Shown here in pieces: positions 60,101-64,000 of a stretch of 64,000 nucleotides of DNA. The stretch lies in contig JAJQDP010000023.1 in the NCBI GenBank assembly GCA_021202155.1, positions 1-64,000 of the forward strand, given 5' to 3'. Made by a program: the position numbers and the translations under genes. The first letter of the stretch is position 1; every line of letters begins with the position of its first letter. The notes beneath the pieces are model-generated. The model did no database searches. It saw only the letters and a program-made list of their open reading frames with translations, and had not been told where the DNA came from. The stretch comes from Oscillospiraceae bacterium (GTDB lineage Bacteria; Bacillota; Clostridia; Oscillospirales; Ruminococcaceae).

Positions 60101-61543
60101 TTGGCGAGCGAGAATAAAAACTTCAAAACACTGATGGCAAACACCTTTATATTCGCCTTAGGTTCATTCGGCTCGAAGATTCTGGTGCTGATTTTAGTCC
60201 CTCTCTATACTGCTTGCCTGACGCCTGCGGAGTACGGAACGGTCGACCTCATCGCGCAGACCGCGAATATACTCATCCCGATTTTCACCATTTCGATTTC
60301 GGAAGCCGCCTTAAGATTCGGTCTCGACTCAAAAGAGATAAAAGACTATAAGAAGGTCTATACCGTCTGCCTGAGTGTTTATATATTGGGAATGGCGGCG
60401 ATGGCACTCATCTTCCCGATAATTTCGCTCTTTGACTATGTCGACGGCTACACGGTGATACTGTATATATATGTCTGCACCTCGTCGCTGAGGCAGATAA
60501 ACATGTTCTTCACCCGAGGGCGGGGAAAGGTCACGCTGTTCGCAGTGGACGGAATCATCTGTACCCTCGTGATGCTTCTTCTTGACATCCTGTTCCTTGT
60601 CGGATTCGACATGGGAATTACCGGGTATCTTCTTGCGATAATTCTTTCCGACCTGATTTCGAGTATTTTCTTATTCACGGCGGGAAGACTCTGGCGGTTC
60701 GTCTCGCCCCGTAGCTTCGACAAAGAGCTCGCTGGGAGCATGGTAAAATATGCGGCACCGCTGATGTCGACGAACCTTCTCTGGCTCATCACGAGTATTT
60801 CGGACAGATTCATCATCCGCATTTTCCACGGTGAATACCTGACCGGCATCAACGCCATTGCCTATAAAATCCCGACAATACTGACGACGATATTCACAAT
60901 GTTCTCGCAGGCGTGGAACATGTCCGCAATCACCGAGAACAACTCTGCCGAGCGCGAGAAGTTCTATACGGATGTATTCCGGATGTGTTCGGCGTTCATG
61001 TATGTCCTTGCGGCGGGAATCCTCCTTCTCATCAAGCCGATAACGCAGATTTGGATCAACGAGCAGTACTTCGAGTCCTATCTCTACTCGCCGCTACTGA
61101 CGTTGGCGACAGTTTTCACCTGCTTCAATACTTTTTTGGGGTCGGTCTACATCGCCGAGAAGAAGACCAAGCATTCGTTCTACACTTCTCTCGTCGCAGG
61201 AATCATAAATATTATCCTGAATTTCGCGCTCATCCCGTCGTTCGGAATATACGGCGCGGCGTTCGCCACTTTTGTAGCTTATTTCGCGGTCTTCTTCTAC
61301 CGCCTCTACGATACAAGAAGGCTCATCCGCTACGACTTCTCGATGCCGAAAATTTTAATCAACACGGCGGTTATGGCGGCGATGGTCATCGTCAATCAGA
61401 TAACTTTCCCATACTGGTGGATGCTCTATCTGATACTCGGCGTGTTGTTCGTAATCTCATTTGCGCTGAATATAAAAGACCTCTGGCAAGCTCTCATGAT
61501 GCTGATGCCGGAGAAGCTGAAGGCTAAGTTTATAAGGAATTAG
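60101..61543 (+). CDS. Polysaccharide/lipid-linked oligosaccharide flippase (Wzx/MOP family)
   Basis: 480 residues, start TTG 60101 behind TGGAGGTAA. About 12-14 membrane helices with the MOP-superfamily (MATE/Wzx/MurJ) layout: NTFIFALGSFGSKILVLILV, LYTACLTPAEYGTVDLIAQ and YAAPLMSTNLLWLITSISDRF. Likely moves undecaprenyl-linked sugar units outward for capsule, teichuronic-type or exopolysaccharide assembly. No glycosyltransferase cluster is adjacent. Followed by a family B repeat. Confidence 0.9.
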   Translation: MASENKNFKTLMANTFIFALGSFGSKILVLILVPLYTACLTPAEYGTVDLIAQTANILIPIFTISISEAALRFGLDSKEIKDYKKVYTVCLSVYILGMAAMALIFPIISLFDYVDGYTVILYIYVCTSSLRQINMFFTRGRGKVTLFAVDGIICTLVMLLLDILFLVGFDMGITGYLLAIILSDLISSIFLFTAGRLWRFVSPRSFDKELAGSMVKYAAPLMSTNLLWLITSISDRFIIRIFHGEYLTGINAIAYKIPTILTTIFTMFSQAWNMSAITENNSAEREKFYTDVFRMCSAFMYVLAAGILLLIKPITQIWINEQYFESYLYSPLLTLATVFTCFNTFLGSVYIAEKKTKHSFYTSLVAGIINIILNFALIPSFGIYGAAFATFVAYFAVFFYRLYDTRRLIRYDFSMPKILINTAVMAAMVIVNQITFPYWWMLYLILGVLFVISFALNIKDLWQALMMLMPEKLKAKFIRN

Positions 61544-61565
61544 TCGTTTGACGGCGACGCGTCGA

Positions 61566-61634
61566 CTGTGTCGGCGCACCCCTCCACCACCGCGCTTCGC
61601 GCGGCGGTCCCCCTCCCCTTGACAGGGGAGGCGT
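61566..61634. repeat. Family B repeat
   Basis: CACCCCTCCACCACCGCGC, hairpin GCGCttcGCGC, GGTCCCCCTCCCCTTGACAG, GGGGAGGC. Inverted orientation relative to the 5-kb copy. Some of this region stays open upstream of the next gene but is not coding. Confidence 0.8.
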
Positions 61635-61687
61635 TAGTGATTAATTATAAGAAAATTATTTGCCTGACGGCAGAAAGGAACATTACT

Positions 61688-61948
61688 ATGGCAGAACTTA
61701 CTTATGAAATCAAGGAGCACTTGGGAATACTTTCGGAGACCGCTCGCGGCTGGACTAAGGAACTCAACAAAGTCAGTTGGAACGAGGGCGTTCCGAAATA
61801 TGACATCCGCGACTGGTCGCCCGACCACACCAGAATGAGCAAGGGTGTAACCCTCACCGAAGCTGAGTTTGAGAATCTCCGCCACGTAATCCTAGGCGAA
61901 CCGGTCGACCTCGGCGGGGATGATGTGGATGAGGGGAAGATTCTTTAA
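61688..61948 (+). CDS. YdbC/PC4-like DNA-binding protein
   Basis: 86 residues from ATG 61688 (GAAAGGAACATT upstream); an earlier in-frame ATG at 61568 would translate a repeat and is rejected. Sequence YEIKEHLGILSETARGWTKE, LNKVSWNEGVPKYDIRDWSP and GVTLTEAEFENLRHVIL is typical of YdbC-family PC4-like proteins that bind single-stranded DNA. A family C repeat begins at the stop codon. Confidence 0.85.
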   Translation: MAELTYEIKEHLGILSETARGWTKELNKVSWNEGVPKYDIRDWSPDHTRMSKGVTLTEAEFENLRHVILGEPVDLGGDDVDEGKIL

Positions 61949-61981
61949 ATGCGTAATTCGTAATGCGTAATGCGCAATTAG
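61947..61981. repeat. Family C repeat
   Basis: AATGCGTAATTCGTAATGCG, TAATGCGCAATTAG, abutting the stop of the YdbC-like gene and leading into the binding site of the next gene. Confidence 0.8.
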
Positions 61982-61995
61982 AAGGGGGTGCGGCT

Positions 61996-62730
61996 GTGAC
62001 TGTTTTACAAGAGAATAACACCGGCAAATACCGCCATGAGATCAAGCTTCTCATGTCCAAAGCTGAGTATGTCACGGCGAGGACTCGGATTTCGGCTATC
62101 ATGAAGCCCGATTCGCACTCTATGCGTAACGGCGACTACTTCATCAGAAGTCTTTACTTTGACGACATCAATCACTCGTCATACTGGGACAAAATCGCGG
62201 GGGTATCTCACCGGAAAAAGTTCAGAATCAGAACCTACAATCTTTCCTCCGACGTCATCAAGCTCGAATGCAAGGAGAAAAACGGCGACAGAATCAGGAA
62301 AACGAGCGTGAATATTTCGCATGACTGCGCCGTCGGTCTCATAAACGGCGATTGCTCGCTTCTTGATGCTTCCGACAGCTTCACAGCGGCGGAATTCCTC
62401 TCCCTCTGGGGAGGAAAAGGTTTGCGACCGTCGGTCGTGGTTGACTACATGAGAGAAGCCTATGTTGAGCCGATAGGGAATGTCCGGATTACTTTCGACA
62501 AGGGTCTGAGAGCGGGATTGTCGGGAGTTGACATGTTCGATGAAGGTCTGCTGACCGTCCCCGCGTATCCGAACGGAATGGTGATAATGGAAGTGAAGTA
62601 CGACGACTTCATCCCGAAAGCTCTCTCGATGCTCGTCTCAAGCGTCAGTGGAGAGAAGATAGCCGTGTCGAAGTTCACAACCTGCCAGGAAGTCTTGAAT
62701 AGCTACAAGCCCCAGTCAATCAGTATCTGA
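61996..62730 (+). CDS. VTC-domain protein (polyphosphate polymerase-like)
   Basis: 244 residues from GTG 61996 (AGAAGGGGGTG upstream); an ATG at 61963 lies in a repeat. VTC core motifs: YRHEIKLLMSKAEY, YFIRSLYFDDINHSSYWDK, HRKKFRIRTYN and VIKLECKEKNGDRIRKT, the basic tunnel of triphosphate-tunnel-like enzymes, and FTTCQEVLNSYK near the end. In eukaryotes the domain polymerises ATP to polyphosphate; in bacteria it is often next to DUF4956 and CotH genes. DUF4956 follows after 22 nt. Confidence 0.85.
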   Translation: MTVLQENNTGKYRHEIKLLMSKAEYVTARTRISAIMKPDSHSMRNGDYFIRSLYFDDINHSSYWDKIAGVSHRKKFRIRTYNLSSDVIKLECKEKNGDRIRKTSVNISHDCAVGLINGDCSLLDASDSFTAAEFLSLWGGKGLRPSVVVDYMREAYVEPIGNVRITFDKGLRAGLSGVDMFDEGLLTVPAYPNGMVIMEVKYDDFIPKALSMLVSSVSGEKIAVSKFTTCQEVLNSYKPQSISI

Positions 62731-62752
62731 ACCAAAGAAAGGATGTTAAAAT

Positions 62753-63415
62753 ATGAGCAGTATCAAAGCAGTTTTAAAAGAAAGCATTGAGCAGTTGGGG
62801 CTCGTCGAGCACCTGACAGTCTCCTACATACTTGTAACACTCGTCTGCGCGCTTCTGTGCGGAATAGTCATCTATCTCGTCTACAGAATCTTCTACAGAG
62901 GAGCAGTCTACAGCGAAAATTTCGCCGTCCTCATCGTCATGATAACGGTAATAACGGCGTTCATAGTTCTTGTAATCGGCTCGAATTTGGTTCTGTCTCT
63001 TGGAATGGTCGGTGCGCTGTCGATAGTGAGATTCCGCTCCGCGGTCAAAGACCCGCTTGATGTCGGCTTCCTCTTCTGGGGGATAGCTTCCGGAATCACA
63101 GCGGGTGCCGGGCTCTATCCGTTCGCACTCATCGCAACTCTCGGAATCGCACTCGTGTATATCGTCTTCACGCTGATTGCGAAGGGGAAGAGAACCTACG
63201 TCCTCGTGATAAGATACTCTTCCGAAGCTGAGGAGAATATCTCCGAGATAATGACAGCGCTGAAAGCCAAGACTCTCGGCAGATCCCGCTACCAGGGCGA
63301 AACCGAGCTCACCGCCAACATCCGTCTCAAAAAGAAAAACACCCGCCTCGTAGATAAGCTCTACGAAGTGGATGGAGTAATAAGCGCAGTGATGGTTGAG
63401 TATACGGGGCAATGA
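62753..63415 (+). CDS. DUF4956 membrane protein
   Basis: 220 residues. Three or four membrane helices (about 20-145: YILVTLVCALLCGIVIYLV, VITAFIVLVIGSNLVLSLGM, ...) and a characteristic LGMVGALSIVRFRSAVKDPLD, then a cytoplasmic C-terminal domain (about 150-220). DUF4956 genes are regular neighbours of VTC-domain genes; a joint polyphosphate or cell-surface function is proposed for such pairs. AAAGAAAGGATG precedes the ATG. Confidence 0.88.
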   Translation: MSSIKAVLKESIEQLGLVEHLTVSYILVTLVCALLCGIVIYLVYRIFYRGAVYSENFAVLIVMITVITAFIVLVIGSNLVLSLGMVGALSIVRFRSAVKDPLDVGFLFWGIASGITAGAGLYPFALIATLGIALVYIVFTLIAKGKRTYVLVIRYSSEAEENISEIMTALKAKTLGRSRYQGETELTANIRLKKKNTRLVDKLYEVDGVISAVMVEYTGQ

Positions 63416-63548
63416 ACGACTTGCCTGCGGCAAGTCGGCAAGTTCGGCAAAGCCGAACTTGCACCCCTCAGGCGGAGTTTGCGAAGCAAATCTCCCGAAG
63501 TTCGCCAACGGCGAACTTGTGCGCTCCCCTTGACAGGGGAGCCTTTTT
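63415..63548. repeat. Family B composite repeat
   Basis: GACTTGCCtgcGGCAAGTC, AAGTTCGGCaaaGCCGAACTT, GTTTGCGaagCAAAC-type hairpins, then GCTCCCCTTGACAGGGGAGC followed by CTTTTTTT. The final unit with its T-run should act as terminator for the DUF4956 gene. Confidence 0.8.
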
Positions 63549-63663
63549 TTGCCATATGTAGTACCTTGTCTCCCTTAAAACTTTGCACAATAGTTGCAAG
63601 ACACATAGAATCTGTTATGTCGCAAAGCCTTGGCATGTGTAAAGTTTTAGAAAGGACAAGATA

Positions 63664-63734
63664 GTAGGGGCGGATATCATCCGCCCGAACTGTGGTTACT
63701 GACGGTATGCGGGCAGATAATATCCGCCCCTGCA
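63664..63734. repeat. Family A palindromic repeat
   Basis: Full copy with small changes (GATATCATCC left, GGGCAGATAATATCC right, CCCCTGCA end). Adjacent to the 3' end of the truncated minus-strand gene. Confidence 0.85.
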
Positions 63735-63738
63735 ATTA

Positions 63739-64000
63739 TCAGACAATTTCTCCGCTGTGGACAACAACCGCCTTCCCGTCAACCTCAACCCAGACGTCCT
63801 TGGCGGTCGGGTTATAGATGGCGTGCGAGCGCGGGTCGGTGGAGTATTCAAGTGCCTGGTATGCCTTATGGTACTCGCAGATTTCGATGTTGGTGGCGAA
63901 CCAGATGTCGGGGTTTCCGCTGACTTTCTTGAAAGCGTTTTCGATGACGTCCCAGTTGTCGTCGCGCCTGAATTCTGCGGTGTGTCCCCAGAGGTAGAAC
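63739..64000 (-). CDS. C-terminal part of a polysaccharide deacetylase-like protein (cut by window end)
   Basis: About 86 codons ending at TGA (63741-63739); the frame is open to the window edge and its start lies beyond. The residues FYLWGHTAEFRRDDNWDVIE, NPDIWFATNIEICEYHKAYQ and DPRSHAIYNPTAKDVWVEV resemble the C-terminal barrel segment of NodB-type polysaccharide deacetylase family proteins, in which WGH and EI...Y lie near the active site. It could remove acetyl groups from glycans. Lacks any visible catalytic DD pair because that part is outside. Confidence 0.75.
   Translation of the reverse strand, partial: FYLWGHTAEFRRDDNWDVIENAFKKVSGNPDIWFATNIEICEYHKAYQALEYSTDPRSHAIYNPTAKDVWVEVDGKAVVVHSGEIV

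Noticed and set aside
61568-61687. Longer start for the YdbC-like protein
   Set aside because: It would translate a family B hairpin repeat; YdbC homology starts at 61688.

Overview
The window looks like a chromosomal segment of an anaerobic, plant-polysaccharide-using Clostridia, most likely Oscillospiraceae/Ruminococcaceae of a gut or rumen. This is inferred from Firmicutes-type ribosome binding sites (AAGGAGG), T-box leaders, a pyruvate:ferredoxin oxidoreductase, lipoprotein-anchored glycosidases and substrate-binding proteins, and a GC-rich coding style. No rRNA, tRNA, CRISPR array, transposase or phage module was seen.

Layout. 0-10.6 kb: truncated mscL, a HAD phosphatase, recG, an anti-sigma-like membrane protein followed by an ECF sigma factor, pduL, a YfhO/GT2 envelope glycosylation pair and a PHP-domain protein. 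10.7-20.9 kb: a complete branched-chain amino-acid operon (leuA-ilvB-ilvN-ilvC-ilvD-leuC-leuD-leuB) behind one T-box leader. 20.9-24.6 kb: a DUF815 AAA+ ATPase, a PAS protein, a TauE/SafE permease and a PlsC-like acyltransferase with a zinc ribbon. 24.7-37.3 kb: a carbohydrate region with a secreted and a cytosolic GH53 galactanase, a maltose-type ABC transporter whose binding protein carries an extra C-terminal module, an unrecognised 606-residue protein with a zinc-ribbon partner, and a GH13 lipoprotein. 37.3-41.9 kb: an accessory stretch with a structured RNA (possibly raiA-type), a PBECR4-like nuclease-fold protein, a GNAT-type toxin-antitoxin pair, a large secreted repeat protein and an fst/par-like type I toxin-antitoxin locus. 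42-54 kb: nifJ, two PPIase/foldase-like proteins, a T-box-cysE-cysS operon, upp, a metallophosphoesterase and an M23 peptidase. 54-59.4 kb: an orphan binding lipoprotein divergent from a GH5 lipoprotein, and a second secreted protein sharing its last ~200 residues with the one at 39.5 kb. 59.7-64 kb: a small membrane ORF, a polysaccharide flippase, a YdbC-like protein, a VTC-domain plus DUF4956 pair, and the C-terminal end of a polysaccharide deacetylase-like protein cut by the window edge.

Three dispersed non-coding repeat families fill most gene boundaries: (A) a ~70-bp palindrome with arms GGGGCGGATATTATCCGCCC, seven sites; (B) GC-rich CTCCCC/GGTGGAGGGG hairpins, seven sites; (C) AT-rich AATGCGTAATTCG units, often starting at a stop codon, four sites.

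The genes suggest a cell that binds and cuts galactan, alpha-glucan and beta-glucan outside, imports alpha-glucan oligosaccharides, ferments through pyruvate oxidation, and makes its own Leu/Ile/Val and Cys under tRNA-sensing control. The most unusual items are the type I TA locus at 41.63-41.93 kb, the structured RNA at 37.4-37.6 kb, the shared C-terminal module of the two large secreted proteins, and the unrecognised protein/zinc-ribbon pair at 33.6-35.65 kb.
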